DNA from: an uncultured Spirochaetaceae bacterium
Lineage (GTDB): Bacteria > Spirochaetota > Spirochaetia > Sphaerochaetales > Sphaerochaetaceae
Length of the DNA stretch: 64,000 bases
Direction: 5' to 3'
Assembly: GCA_944389295.1 (NCBI GenBank)
Contig: CALXLV010000016.1
Location: 57,516-121,515, forward strand
Below, in pieces: positions 1-9,223 of this stretch. Position numbers and translations under genes: made by a program. The notes beneath the pieces are model-generated. The model made no database searches and had not been told where the DNA came from. It worked only from the letters and a program-made list of their open reading frames with translations. Each line of letters starts with the position of its first letter. Positions within the stretch are counted from its first letter, which is position 1.

Positions 1-2484
1 GAGCCCAAGTGGCAGAAATACTGGGAAGAGCATAAGACGTTCCATGTCGAAGAGGACAAGGCTGTACCGAGAGAGAAGAGGAAATATATCCTCGATATGT
101 TCCCCTATCCGTCGGGAGCCGGACTCCACGTCGGGCATCCGGAAGGCTATACAGCCACCGATATCTATTCCAGATACCTCAGGATGAGAGGCTACAACGT
201 CCTTCATCCAATGGGATTCGACTCATTCGGACTTCCTGCGGAGAACTATGCGATAAAAACGGGAACGCATCCCTGGGAGACTACGAAGAAGAACATCGAC
301 ACGTTCCGCCGCCAGATAAAGAGCCTCGGCTTCTCATATGACTGGGACAGGGAGGTCTCAACCTGCGAGCCGGACTACTACCACTGGACGCAGTGGATCT
401 TCGAGAAGCTCTACGAGAAAGGACTGGCATACGAGGCCGTCACTCCGATCAACTGGTGCCCGAGCTGCAAGACAGGACTTGCCAATGAGGAAGTCAAGGA
501 AGGCAGATGCGAGAGATGCGGAGAGAAGGTCGAGAAAAAGAACATCAGGCAGTGGATGCTCAGGATAACGGCATACGCCGACAAGCTCCTCGAGGGCCTC
601 GATGACCTCGACTGGCCGGAATCGGTCAAGACCATGCAGCGCAACTGGATCGGAAGGTCGGAGGGCGCGGCGGTGTTCTTCACGACAAAGTCCGGGGACA
701 AGCTCGAGGTATATACAACAAGATGCGACACTCTCTTCGGCGCGACCTACATGGTCATAGCACCCGAGCATCCGCTTGTGGAGAAGCTCACGACTCCTGA
801 GCAGAAAGAGGCTGTGGAGAAGTATCTCGACGAGGTGAAGCACAAATCGGACCTCGAGAGAACGGACCTTGCTAAAGAGAAAACGGGCGTGTTCTCAGGC
901 TCATACGCCATCAACCCTGTGAACGGGAAGAGAATCCCCATATGGATCGCGGACTACGTCCTCATCAGCTACGGCACCGGAGCCATCATGGCAGTTCCGG
1001 CGCACGACACGAGGGACTGGGAGTTCGCCAAGAAGTTCGGACTTCCCATCATCGAAGTGCTCAAGGGCAAGGTCGATGTGCAGAAGGAAGCCTGGACAGA
1101 GGACGGCATCCACGTCAACTCAGAGTGGCTTGACGGCCTGAACAAGGAAGATGCCATAAACAAGATGCTTGAATTCCTCGAGAAGAACGGCTACGGACAC
1201 AAGGCGGTCAACTACAAGCTCCGCGACTGGGTATTCTCCCGCCAGAGATACTGGGGCGAGCCTATCCCTCTCATCCACTGCCCCCACTGCGGGACGGTGA
1301 CAGTTCCGGAGGACGAGCTTCCCCTCACTCTCCCCGAAGTTGACAAGTATGAGCCGACAGGAACGGGAGAGTCTCCGCTTGCGAACGTGCACGAGTGGGT
1401 GAACTGCAAATGCCCCAAGTGCGGCGCGGATGCCAAGAGAGAGACGAACACAATGCCTCAGTGGGCAGGTTCATGCTGGTACTATCTCAGGTACATCGAT
1501 CCGCACAATGACAAAGCGTTTGTCGATCCTGAGAAGGAGAAATACTGGATGCCTGTCGACCTCTATGTCGGCGGCGCGGAACATGCAGTCCTCCACCTCC
1601 TCTACTCGAGGTTCTGGCACAAGGTTCTCTATGATCTGGGCCTTGTATCCACACCGGAGCCCTTCCACTCGCTCGTCAATCAGGGAATGATCACATCGTT
1701 CGCCTACCAGAAGGCGAACAAGAGCCTCGTTCCCACAGACCTAGTCGAGGAGAAGGACGGAAAGTACTATGACAAGGAGACTGGAGAGGAGCTCACTCAG
1801 GTCATAGCCAAGATGTCGAAGTCCCTCAAGAACGTCATCAACCCCGACGACTTCATAAAGAACTACGGCGCCGACAGCGTCAGGATGTACGAGATGTTCA
1901 TGGGCCCGCTCAGGGAATCAAAGCCATGGGCGACCAACGGATTCATCGGCGTCTACCGCTTCCTCGACAGGATATGGAGAATAGCCACCGAGAAGAAGAT
2001 CGAGGACATACCGCTCAGCGCAGACCTCGACAAACTGATGAACAAGACGGTGAAGAAGGTCACAGAGGACACGGAGACACTCGCGTTCAATACCGCGATC
2101 AGTCAGATGATGGTATTCGTCAACGAACTCAACAGGCTTGATACGGTGCCTAAGAAGGCGATGGAAACCCTCACTCTCCTCCTCTCCCCCTACACTCCCC
2201 ACCTTGCGGAAGAGCTCTGGGAGATGTTCGGCCATGAGCCGTCCGTCGCGAACGCCGAGTGGCCTGAGTATGACGAGAGCAAGACAGTCGACGACGAGAT
2301 CGAGATTGTCGTGCAGGTGAACGGCAAGGTAAGGGCGAAGCTCCAGATGCCGCGCTCAGCCTCAAAAGAGGAGATGCTTGAGAAGGCGAAAGCCAACGAG
2401 AAAATCCTCAGCTGGACCGAAGGAAAAACGGTTGTGAAAGAAATCGTCGTTCCCGGAAAGCTGGTGAACATCGTAGTGAAATGA
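1..2484 (+). CDS. leuS: Leucyl-tRNA synthetase, 5' end outside window
   Basis: Class I aminoacyl-tRNA synthetase that charges tRNA-Leu in the cytoplasm. The reading frame is open from base 1 ([14 protein letters not shown]), so the real start lies upstream of the window and the ATG at 97 is internal. The HIGH-type signature appears as HVGHPEGY, the editing domain carries [12 protein letters not shown], and the KMSKS loop is KMSKSLKNV. Two zinc-type CxxC pairs are visible (CPSC/CERC and CPHC/CPKC). The 827 visible residues are nearly the whole usual length of about 800-860. A hairpin terminator follows directly. Identification is secure. Confidence 0.98.
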   Translation, partial: EPKWQKYWEEHKTFHVEEDKAVPREKRKYILDMFPYPSGAGLHVGHPEGYTATDIYSRYLRMRGYNVLHPMGFDSFGLPAENYAIKTGTHPWETTKKNIDTFRRQIKSLGFSYDWDREVSTCEPDYYHWTQWIFEKLYEKGLAYEAVTPINWCPSCKTGLANEEVKEGRCERCGEKVEKKNIRQWMLRITAYADKLLEGLDDLDWPESVKTMQRNWIGRSEGAAVFFTTKSGDKLEVYTTRCDTLFGATYMVIAPEHPLVEKLTTPEQKEAVEKYLDEVKHKSDLERTDLAKEKTGVFSGSYAINPVNGKRIPIWIADYVLISYGTGAIMAVPAHDTRDWEFAKKFGLPIIEVLKGKVDVQKEAWTEDGIHVNSEWLDGLNKEDAINKMLEFLEKNGYGHKAVNYKLRDWVFSRQRYWGEPIPLIHCPHCGTVTVPEDELPLTLPEVDKYEPTGTGESPLANVHEWVNCKCPKCGADAKRETNTMPQWAGSCWYYLRYIDPHNDKAFVDPEKEKYWMPVDLYVGGAEHAVLHLLYSRFWHKVLYDLGLVSTPEPFHSLVNQGMITSFAYQKANKSLVPTDLVEEKDGKYYDKETGEELTQVIAKMSKSLKNVINPDDFIKNYGADSVRMYEMFMGPLRESKPWATNGFIGVYRFLDRIWRIATEKKIEDIPLSADLDKLMNKTVKKVTEDTETLAFNTAISQMMVFVNELNRLDTVPKKAMETLTLLLSPYTPHLAEELWEMFGHEPSVANAEWPEYDESKTVDDEIEIVVQVNGKVRAKLQMPRSASKEEMLEKAKANEKILSWTEGKTVVKEIVVPGKLVNIVVK

Positions 2485-2493
2485 GAAAACAGG

Positions 2494-2527
2494 GCGGCCT
2501 CATGAAGCGGGGCCGCTTCTTTTCTCT
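2494..2527 (+). terminator. Rho-independent terminator after leuS
   Basis: Stem GCGGCC (2494-2499) pairs with GGCCGC (2511-2516) and is followed by a T-rich run (TTCTTTTCTCT). It starts ten bases after the leuS stop codon. Confidence 0.8.
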
Positions 2528-2544
2528 CCATTGACGGAGGAAGA

Positions 2545-2769
2545 ATGATAATATCACTGAGGATATCGGACGAGGATGCGGCTCTTTTCAGGAAATATGC
2601 AGAGCTCAACGGCGTCTCCCTCTCCGAGATGATAAGGCAGTCTGTAATCTCCAGAATCGAGAAGGAATACGATATGGAAACGTACAGGGAAGCACTCTCG
2701 CAGTATAAGGAGAATGATGAGACACTGACTCTGGAAGAGACGGAGAGAAGGCTGAATGGCAAAAATTGA
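2545..2769 (+). CDS. RelB/DUF6290-type antitoxin
   Basis: A 74-residue protein resembling the RelB/DUF6290 ribbon-helix-helix antitoxins. The N-terminal beta strand and helices (MIISLRISDEDAALFRKYAE, then GVSLSEMIRQSV) would bind operator DNA. The acidic C-terminal half (YDMETYREAL onward) would wrap the toxin. A strong GGAGG site precedes the ATG. The end overlaps the toxin gene by 14 bases, the normal layout for coupled type II toxin-antitoxin pairs, and the pair is probably autoregulated. Family assignment rests on motif resemblance. Confidence 0.8.
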   Translation: MIISLRISDEDAALFRKYAELNGVSLSEMIRQSVISRIEKEYDMETYREALSQYKENDETLTLEETERRLNGKN

Positions 2770-3016
2770 ATTCTCAAAAAGAGCGGCAGAAGAGCTCTCC
2801 GCGATGGACAGAATCACATCCTCTCTCATCCTCGGATGGATAAAGCGCCGCCTCCTTCCCCTTGATGATCCCCGCAGCATCGGAGAGAGCCTAGGAGGAG
2901 GGAAAAGATGGCAGTACAGGATAGGAGACTACAGGCTGCTCTCAAGAACCGGCGGGAAGAAAACGGTCATCCTCGCGGTAACGCACGGCTGCACTCTGCC
3001 ATCTCACAGCTCATGA
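2756..3016 (+). CDS. RelE/ParE-type toxin with atypical C-terminus
   Basis: An 86-residue partner of the preceding antitoxin. The start IEFSKRAAEEL and the core WQYRIGDYRLL match RelE-type mRNA interferases. The usual last strand of this subfamily, roughly GHRREVY, carries catalytic residues, but here the protein ends VTHGCTLPSHSS. The last 13 bases overlap the convergent L-serine dehydratase gene. The altered tail could mean a mutated, weakly active or inactive toxin. The family call is good but activity is uncertain. Confidence 0.75.
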   Translation: MAKIEFSKRAAEELSAMDRITSSLILGWIKRRLLPLDDPRSIGESLGGGKRWQYRIGDYRLLSRTGGKKTVILAVTHGCTLPSHSS

Positions 3017-4200
3017 ATGCGGGCAAGCCCTCCCATTGATGTCTCCCTGTAGAGCGACGGCAGGGCATGCCCCGTCTCCATCATTACCTCCACGACATCA
3101 TCAAACGAAATCTTATGGCGTCCGTCGCCCATTATCGCATAGGAAGCATGATCTATGGCCCTGAGGCATGCCATCGCGTTCCTCTCTATGCAGGGAATCT
3201 GCACAAGCCCCATCAGAGGATCGCAGGTGAGCCCGAGATGATGCTCAAGTCCCATCTCGGCCGCATACTCTATCTGCCTTATCGTTCCGCCGAGAAGCTG
3301 CGCCGCGGCAGCTCCCGCCATTGCGCATGCGACGCCGACCTCTCCCTGGCATCCGACCTCCGCCCCTGAGATCGAGCCGTTGCTCTTCACGATGTTCCCC
3401 ACCATTCCAGCAGTCAGAAGAGCTCTGAGAACCCTTATCTCGGGAAGGTCGTACTCCATCTTCAGATGGTATAGCACGCCCGGAAGAACTCCGCAGCTTC
3501 CGCAGGTCGGAGCGGTTACGATCTTTCCTCCTCCGGCATTCTCCTCCGAGACGGCGAGAGCATAGGCAAAGGCATGCGCCGTGTTTCCGAGAGTTCCGGT
3601 GAAATCCCGGGCCTTAGCATAAGCCTGGCACGCCTTCCTCTGCAGTTTCAGCCCGCCGGGAAGCACACCCTCGGCCTCAAGGCCGCTGTGTATGGCTGCC
3701 TTCATCACCTCCCAGACTTCCTGCATATATTCAAGAATCTCCTCGCCCTCGAACTCAATGGCCGTTTCCCATATCTGCAGGCCGTTTTTGTCAGCATAAT
3801 CGAGGAGACGGGACATCGTTCCCACGCTTTCATCTGGATAAGGCTGCGGAATATCAGCCTCATTCTCGCCTTCCTTGACGACCTTTCCTCCTCCTACGGA
3901 GTAGTATGTTTCGGAAACGCCGTCGCCTGAGAGCGTGAGAGCATTCGGATGGAACGGCTTGAAAGTATCGGGAAACCAGAAGATCTCAGCCTCTATTCCA
4001 TGGGCTTTCAGCACATCCCTTATTGCCTTGTCTGTAAGGTGCCCCTTGCCTGTGGCAGCAAGCGAACCGTAGAGCTCCGCCCTGACCTTCCTCACCTCGG
4101 GATGCTCTGAAATGAATCTCTCGGCAGCCGTCCTCGGCCCCATCGTATGCGATGAGGATGGGCCATATCCAATACGGTAAAGCTCTCTCAGGGATTCCAT
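3004..4200 (-). CDS. sdaA: L-serine ammonia-lyase (single-chain, iron-sulfur)
   Basis: Converts L-serine to pyruvate and ammonia. The beta-domain signature SSSHTMGP lies near residue 15. The alpha domain carries APTCGSCGVLPG, GCQGEVGVACAMAG and CDPLMGLVQIPC, whose cysteines hold the oxygen-sensitive 4Fe-4S cluster. Both domains sit in one 398-residue chain, like the E. coli SdaA type. A TAGACT hexamer lies six bases before the ATG and there is no clear Shine-Dalgarno site, so the message may start at the ATG itself. The lipoprotein gene lies 29 bases upstream on the same strand. Confidence 0.95.
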   Translation of the reverse strand: MESLRELYRIGYGPSSSHTMGPRTAAERFISEHPEVRKVRAELYGSLAATGKGHLTDKAIRDVLKAHGIEAEIFWFPDTFKPFHPNALTLSGDGVSETYYSVGGGKVVKEGENEADIPQPYPDESVGTMSRLLDYADKNGLQIWETAIEFEGEEILEYMQEVWEVMKAAIHSGLEAEGVLPGGLKLQRKACQAYAKARDFTGTLGNTAHAFAYALAVSEENAGGGKIVTAPTCGSCGVLPGVLYHLKMEYDLPEIRVLRALLTAGMVGNIVKSNGSISGAEVGCQGEVGVACAMAGAAAAQLLGGTIRQIEYAAEMGLEHHLGLTCDPLMGLVQIPCIERNAMACLRAIDHASYAIMGDGRHKISFDDVVEVMMETGHALPSLYRETSMGGLARIHEL

Positions 4201-4206
4201 GCCGAC

Positions 4207-4212
4207 AGTCTA
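4207..4212 (-). promoter_or_regulatory. Candidate -10 element for sdaA, leaderless spacing
   Basis: TAGACT on the minus strand, six bases before the ATG at 4200. The sequence 17 bases upstream (TGGTGA) is a poor -35. This is one of the weaker members of the leaderless set. Confidence 0.4.
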
Positions 4213-4229
4213 CCTGAAAGGAGAGTATT

Positions 4230-4961
4230 TCACCATACGGGAAGAGCTGAAACCATATGTGAAATCTCCCCTTCCTCGGAGACGATCAGAGTAAGGAGAA
4301 GGTGTTTCTCCATCTCCGCATATCTGTACACTCCTGGGTAGAGACTGAATGATACAGGACGTCCTGAAAAGGAGACTGAAAACGGCGGCACATCGCGGCG
4401 CTCAGATATCCATGTGCCCGACGGAAGTGTATCAAGGGAGAATGTGATGCGCTCATTGAGCGTTATCCCGTACTGGAGCGTACCTTTGAACACATCGCTG
4501 AGGAATGCGGACTCGTCGACCGCGGCAAGATCATCAACGGAGGAGACAACCCTCTCCATCGAGAGCGCAGAGACAGGTTCAGGGCGGTAAGATGCAGCCC
4601 TGATGAGCATTTCCGCGAAAGGGCCATATTCCGGAAGAAGGAATACCGTCCTTCCGTCTCCCGGTTCAAAGAACCCTCCCGCTGCCCCGAACTCTCCCAG
4701 CGGCTTCGCTGCAAAGACCGCAAGACACCCGGCCGCAGCGGAGATATTGACTTCCGCTGTTCCTGCAGGAACATGCATCTCCCTGACAGATTTCCCGTCA
4801 AAGAAAGATAGCGTATGCCAAAGTTTTCTCCCTGAGTTTTCCTCAAAAGGATGATTCTGAGGGAGGACAAGCGTGACGGGAATATCGTGGCGCAGCGAAC
4901 ATGACGGAAAGAGGAAAAGAATGGAGGCGATGATGCAGAGCAGTATATTCATGACCATCAT
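4230..4961 (-). CDS. Probable lipoprotein, unknown function
   Basis: I do not recognise a family. The start is set at the ATG cluster 4961/4958/4952 because it is followed by a signal peptide (NILLCIIASILFLFPSC) ending in a loose lipobox before the cysteine. A longer frame up to 5021 would bury the signal sequence. The mature part, about 225 residues, is predicted mostly beta and has no catalytic motif that I can see. It lies between the DUF4416 gene and sdaA on the same strand. It is most likely an envelope-anchored protein. Confidence 0.6.
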   Translation of the reverse strand: MMVMNILLCIIASILFLFPSCSLRHDIPVTLVLPQNHPFEENSGRKLWHTLSFFDGKSVREMHVPAGTAEVNISAAAGCLAVFAAKPLGEFGAAGGFFEPGDGRTVFLLPEYGPFAEMLIRAASYRPEPVSALSMERVVSSVDDLAAVDESAFLSDVFKGTLQYGITLNERITFSLDTLPSGTWISERRDVPPFSVSFSGRPVSFSLYPGVYRYAEMEKHLLLTLIVSEEGEISHMVSALPVW

Positions 4962-4989
4962 ACGCCCTGTGCAGCACAATCCGGCGACT

Positions 4990-5520
4990 TCAAGCCTCCG
5001 TTTCTTTCCTCCTCGCGGCAAGATATGATTTTCTCATCTCCAGAAGCACGGTCTGCACTCTCTCGGAGCGGTAATCCGCATAGGTCCACGGGAAGGACTG
5101 GAAACCATGACTGCGGTAAATGAGCGTGACCTCGGCATAGAGCGACATTCCGATCGCAATGCGGTGCGCTCTGTTCTTCGTCGTGGCAAGGATGACGCTT
5201 GCCTCGGTTATCAGCCCAGGATCGAGATTTATCTTCCGCATGCCGTCCTCGGCTAATGAGAGCTCGATCCTGTCGGTGGCTGTCTTGACGGCGGCAAGCT
5301 CATCGGGAGAAACAAGGCGGGAAAAGGAGATGAAAAACCTCTCTATGCCCTCGCCCATCTCCGGAACGTAGTAATCGGTGAACGAGAACGGAAAAGGCTC
5401 AGTGACCATATCGGCCGGACCGAAGAGCCTCTCCAGCTCTGTCCTGAGAGAATCAGGGAATCCCCTCGTTGAGAGGATTCCCATGAAGAGTTTAGCCTTC
5501 TCGTAAGGCCTCGGGATCAT
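4990..5520 (-). CDS. DUF4416 family protein
   Basis: A 176-residue cytoplasmic protein of the DUF4416 family. Family hallmarks are a central FTDYYVPEMGEGIERFF segment, GLITEASVILATTKNRAHRI and YAEVTLIYRSHGF. No function is established for the family. The start ATGA overlaps the stop of the upstream aroF-pheA gene by four bases, so the two are translationally coupled. No transmembrane segment is visible. Confidence 0.85.
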   Translation of the reverse strand: MIPRPYEKAKLFMGILSTRGFPDSLRTELERLFGPADMVTEPFPFSFTDYYVPEMGEGIERFFISFSRLVSPDELAAVKTATDRIELSLAEDGMRKINLDPGLITEASVILATTKNRAHRIAIGMSLYAEVTLIYRSHGFQSFPWTYADYRSERVQTVLLEMRKSYLAARRKETEA

Positions 5521-7427
5521 TCGATCACCGAGGTGTAGATGCCGAGAACGCGGAGAGAGACAGCCTTCTTTCCGATCTCCGCGACAAGCTCGTCGAAAAT
5601 CTTCGTCTCAGGAAGCTGTACCTCGGCGAAGAAGAGATACTCCCAAGGCTTTCCGGGTATCGGCCTCGATTCGAGCTTCTTCATATTCACGCCCTTGTCC
5701 GCAATCATCTTGAGAATATCCATAAGCGCGCCCGGCTCATCGGAGACGGAGAATGAGAGAGCCGCCTTGTCAGGCTTCGACTGCGAGCGGTACACCTCCG
5801 CGTTCTCCTCGCGGGAAAGGATGTAGAAGCGTGTGTAGTTGGATGCATCCGTCTCTATGCCCTGACGGAGAATCTCCATGCCGTAGTAGCTCGCGGCGGG
5901 AGCGCCTGCTATGGCTGCGATTGATCTGTCATCGGTGGAGGCGAGGAACTCCACAGCCCCGGCCGTATCGAAGAACGATATCCTCTCCGCATTGGGAAGC
6001 TCCCTGTCAAGGAATGCTCTGCACTGCTGCAGACCCTGCGGATGGGAGTAGACCTTCTTTATCTCCTCGATGCGGGTTCCCGGATGGACGATGAGATTGT
6101 GCATCACCCTGACCTGCTGCTCGCCTACGATAGTAAGCTCGGGATGCATGGCAAGGAGGTCGAGAGTGTCATAGACCGTTCCGCCGAGAGTGTTCTCCAC
6201 AGGAAGGACTGCGTATCTGCTCTTTCCTGATGAGACAGCGTCGAAGGCATCTGCGAAAGTATGGCACGGAAGGACCTTCACACTCTCGTCAAACGACCTT
6301 CTGACGGCAAGCTCCGAGAAAGCTCCCCTTACGCCCTGGAATGCAACAGTAAGAGAGTCAGGAGAATCGGCGGGGCTCCTGTCGGCCATGTTCTTCGGAA
6401 GAACCCTCGGAATCTTCTCGAGACTCTTTCCGACGACTGGACAGAGCGCCTGTATATCGTGAACCAGCTTCTGAAACTGTGAGAGATAGAGAGACTGCGG
6501 ACCGTCGGAGAGCGCTTTCTCCGGTGAGTTGTGAACCTCAACGATAACGCCGGATGCACCGGAGGCGACGATCGCGAGGCTCATCGGAGCGACCATGTCG
6601 CGGATTCCTGTTGCATGAGACGGGTCACCGATAACAGGAAGATGAGTGAGCTTCTGCACCACAGGTATCGCAGAGCAGTCGAGAGTGTTTCTCGTAGCCT
6701 TCTCGAACGTCCTTATTCCTCTCTCGCAGAGCACCACCTGATCCGTACCGGATGCCATGAGGTACTCCGCCGCCATAAGCCACTCCTCTATCGTTGCGGC
6801 AAGACCTCTCTTGAGGAGAACCGGCATTCCCGTCTTTCCGACCTCTTTAAGCAGCTCGAAGTTCTGCATGTTCCTCGCGCCGATCTGGAACATATCGACA
6901 TAGCCTGCCATCATCTGTACATCCGAGGGAGAGACGACTTCCGAGGTTATAGGCATGTCAAAGGCATCGCCGGCCTTCCTCAAGAGCTTGAGGCCCTCCT
7001 CGCCTAGACCCTGGAAAGCATACGGGCTCGTACGCGGCTTGAACGCACCGCCGCGGAGCATCACAGCTCCAGCCTCTCTCACGGATTCGGCTATCGTCAT
7101 TATCTGGTCATAGTTCTCAACTGCGCACGGTCCGGCTATGACGGCGACGCGGTTGCCTCCGATCTTCACTTTTCCGACCTGTACAATCGTGTCCTCTTTC
7201 TTCATCTCGCGGGATGCGAGCTTGTACGGCTTTGAGATTGGGACGACGGAGCTTACTCCGGGCAGAAGCTCAACGGTGCGCGGATCGATGGAGACCTTGC
7301 CCACTGCTCCGAATACTGTATCCTGCTGTCCTACTATTTCCTTGACGATGAATCCCTTCTCAGAAAGGAAGGACCTGACTTTATCTTTTTCCTGCTGTGT
7401 TATACCCTGCTTGAGAATGACAATCAT
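5517..7427 (-). CDS. aroF-pheA: Fused DAHP synthase - prephenate dehydratase
   Basis: A 636-residue bifunctional enzyme joining the first step of the shikimate pathway to the phenylalanine branch. Residues 1 to about 350 are a DAHP synthase of the AroF/KDPG-aldolase type (IAGPCAVENYDQ, MLRGGAFKPRTSPYAFQG, GDPSHATG). After a short linker comes prephenate dehydratase (VAFQGVRGAFSE, LPVENTLGG, SHPQGLQQC) and a C-terminal ACT domain (LSFSVSDEPGALMDIL, LESRPIPGKPWEYLFF) that should sense phenylalanine. No chorismate mutase domain is present. The frame extends to 7463, but the ATG at 7427 begins MIVILKQG as in AroF homologues and sits seven bases after a good promoter. Confidence 0.95.
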   Translation of the reverse strand: MIVILKQGITQQEKDKVRSFLSEKGFIVKEIVGQQDTVFGAVGKVSIDPRTVELLPGVSSVVPISKPYKLASREMKKEDTIVQVGKVKIGGNRVAVIAGPCAVENYDQIMTIAESVREAGAVMLRGGAFKPRTSPYAFQGLGEEGLKLLRKAGDAFDMPITSEVVSPSDVQMMAGYVDMFQIGARNMQNFELLKEVGKTGMPVLLKRGLAATIEEWLMAAEYLMASGTDQVVLCERGIRTFEKATRNTLDCSAIPVVQKLTHLPVIGDPSHATGIRDMVAPMSLAIVASGASGVIVEVHNSPEKALSDGPQSLYLSQFQKLVHDIQALCPVVGKSLEKIPRVLPKNMADRSPADSPDSLTVAFQGVRGAFSELAVRRSFDESVKVLPCHTFADAFDAVSSGKSRYAVLPVENTLGGTVYDTLDLLAMHPELTIVGEQQVRVMHNLIVHPGTRIEEIKKVYSHPQGLQQCRAFLDRELPNAERISFFDTAGAVEFLASTDDRSIAAIAGAPAASYYGMEILRQGIETDASNYTRFYILSREENAEVYRSQSKPDKAALSFSVSDEPGALMDILKMIADKGVNMKKLESRPIPGKPWEYLFFAEVQLPETKIFDELVAEIGKKAVSLRVLGIYTSVIE

Positions 7428-7434
7428 ACGGAAA

Positions 7435-7463
7435 ACGCTAGCTGTTCCGCCTGATTTGGTCAA
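7435..7463 (-). promoter_or_regulatory. Leaderless-type promoter of aroF-pheA
   Basis: On the minus strand, TTGACC (7458-7463), 17 bases, TAGCGT (7435-7440), then seven bases to the ATG at 7427. No Shine-Dalgarno sequence is present. Transcription would start at or next to the start codon. Confidence 0.6.
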
Positions 7464-7466
7464 CGA

Positions 7467-8138
7467 ATGAAAATGCTCGACGAAGGATATATCGACACCA
7501 TATTCAACGAATTTGCAGGAAAGCTCGCATCCATCGGTTCCCCTCTTCCGTCCGTGAGCATGATCGCGGAGAAAAACAGCGCCCCGTACAGGGTGCTTGC
7601 CTCCACTGTGATAAGCCTCAGGACAAAGGACGAGGTCACGCTTGCGGCGTCAGAGCGTCTCTTCGCGATAGCCCCGGACGTCGAAACCCTTGCTGCCACA
7701 GAGCCTGAGACGATAGCCGAGGCGATAAAGCCGGCAGGGTTCTACAGAAGGAAGGGTGAGCAGCTGAGGAAAATCGCTTCAATTATAATGGAGAAGCACG
7801 GAGGAAAAGTCCCCTGCGATATGGATGCCCTCCTTGCGCTTCCCGGAGTGGGGCTGAAAACCGCCTCCCTCGTGCTCAATCTCGGATACGGAATAGATGC
7901 CATCTGCGTTGACTGCCATGTGCATCAGATAGTCAACAGGCTTGGCTGGGTGGATACAAAGACCCCGGAAGAGAGCGAGAGAAAACTGAGAGAGATACTG
8001 CCCAGGCGCTTCTGGATTCCCCTGAACGAGCTCCTTGTGCGCTATGGGCAGCATATCTGTACGCCTGTATCGCCCTTCTGCTCTCTCTGCCCTGAAAACG
8101 GCAGATGTCCCAGAAAGGGCGTGCAGAGGTCGCGCTGA
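7467..8138 (+). CDS. nth: Endonuclease III family DNA glycosylase
   Basis: A 223-residue base-excision repair enzyme that removes oxidised pyrimidines and nicks the abasic site. The helix-hairpin-helix is LPGVGLKTASLVLN, with the catalytic lysine. The catalytic aspartate follows in CVDCHVHQIVNR. The C-terminal 4Fe-4S loop is C-x6-C-x2-C-x5-C (CTPVSPFCSLCPENGRC). The gene is divergent from aroF-pheA. No clear Shine-Dalgarno sequence precedes either ATG (7467 or 7473), so the exact start is uncertain. The stop is followed immediately by the convergent membrane protein gene. Confidence 0.93.
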   Translation: MKMLDEGYIDTIFNEFAGKLASIGSPLPSVSMIAEKNSAPYRVLASTVISLRTKDEVTLAASERLFAIAPDVETLAATEPETIAEAIKPAGFYRRKGEQLRKIASIIMEKHGGKVPCDMDALLALPGVGLKTASLVLNLGYGIDAICVDCHVHQIVNRLGWVDTKTPEESERKLREILPRRFWIPLNELLVRYGQHICTPVSPFCSLCPENGRCPRKGVQRSR

Positions 8139-8552
8139 TTATTTGTTTCCCAGCTTCTTCACCGCGGGAAGAGCGACGCGGTAGATGCAGTAGAGAATGA
8201 GAAGATGATACACGAGGTTCTCAAGCCAGATGAACCACTCGTTGCCGTTGACTCCGCTCAGTCCGTAGACGAAATCAGCAAGGACGATGTAGACGATCCA
8301 TGCCACGAGGACGATCAGTGTCGAAATCTTCACGAACGATGCCTTTATGCCTCCGACGAATGAGGGAACGATGAGAAGAAGTCCCGCCACGAGAAGGATG
8401 ACGCCGACGATTATGCTCATCGCCTGGTCAAGATCGTCATAGAGGTCATTGCCTCCGAAATCACCTATTCCCTCGATGCCTATGATCACGAAGAGAATAC
8501 CGACAAGGATCTTGAGAATCAGATCCCCGCTCACCTTTGTGTTTGCTGCCAT
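8139..8552 (-). CDS. Small integral membrane protein, unknown
   Basis: A 137-residue protein with about four hydrophobic helices (ILKILVGILFVIIGIEGIG, AMSIIVGVILLVAGLLLIV, ISTLIVLVAWIVYIVLADF and NLVYHLLILYCIYRVALP). I do not recognise a family. The start at 8552 is chosen over the longer frame to 8606 because GGAGGTGG sits four bases before it. It stands alone, divergent from the FMN reductase and convergent with nth. Confidence 0.75.
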   Translation of the reverse strand: MAANTKVSGDLILKILVGILFVIIGIEGIGDFGGNDLYDDLDQAMSIIVGVILLVAGLLLIVPSFVGGIKASFVKISTLIVLVAWIVYIVLADFVYGLSGVNGNEWFIWLENLVYHLLILYCIYRVALPAVKKLGNK

Positions 8553-8665
8553 ATTTCCACCTCCGTTTGTGAATATGTGCATCACTATCATAGTTTCAGA
8601 GGGCAATTTAAGGAAGGTGATATTCTTGCCGCCTTCCTGTGATTATACTCACAGTGGAGGTGGAC

Positions 8666-9223
8666 ATGAGGATATTGATGATCATAGGATCGCTGAGAAG
8701 GAACTCTTTCAACCGTCAGCTTGCCCAGATCGCCGCAAAGATGCTGGAAGGAAAGGCTGAGGTCTCATTCCTCGGATATTCCGACATTCCGTATATGAAT
8801 CAGGATATAGAGTTTCCCGCGCCTGAGGCCGTGAGGAGAGCGAGGGAGGAAGTGGATGCCGCTGACGGCATCTGGATATTCTCGCCTGAATACAACTTCA
8901 ACATTCCCGGAGCGCTCAAGAATCTTCTCGACTGGCTGTCAAGACCTCTTGTGAAGAACGATCCCGAGAGGATATCCGCACTCACAGGAAAGAAAGTGAC
9001 TCTCTCCGGAGCGGGAGGAAAAATGGCCGCATCGAACGCGAGGAAGAGACTTGCTGAGTTCGCCGTATTCATGAGAATGCGCCATATGGAAGGAGAGGAG
9101 TGCGCGGTGACGCTCACGCCGGAGTCATTCGCCTCAGACACATTAATTCTCAGCGAAGAGGATGAACGCGTTCTCCGTTCGCAGGCTGAGAAATTCGCAG
9201 CATTCGCAGGAGAAAAAGAGTGA
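8666..9223 (+). CDS. NADPH-dependent FMN reductase-like flavoprotein
   Basis: A 185-residue flavodoxin-fold protein. The FMN phosphate loop is GSLRRNSFNRQLA near residue 9. The flavin-contacting PEYNFNIPGALKNLLDWLSR follows near residue 75. These are typical of NADPH-dependent FMN, quinone or azo reductases. The ATG at 8666 has GGAGGTGG just upstream, so the frame from 8639 is too long. The stop codon overlaps the GTG start of pth (GTGA), so both are probably one transcript. The physiological substrate cannot be told from sequence. Confidence 0.88.
   Translation: MRILMIIGSLRRNSFNRQLAQIAAKMLEGKAEVSFLGYSDIPYMNQDIEFPAPEAVRRAREEVDAADGIWIFSPEYNFNIPGALKNLLDWLSRPLVKNDPERISALTGKKVTLSGAGGKMAASNARKRLAEFAVFMRMRHMEGEECAVTLTPESFASDTLILSEEDERVLRSQAEKFAAFAGEKE

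Noticed and set aside
358..843. Long antisense frames inside leuS and other high-GC genes
   Set aside because: They have no family resemblance and lie fully inside well-identified genes; they arise from codon bias.
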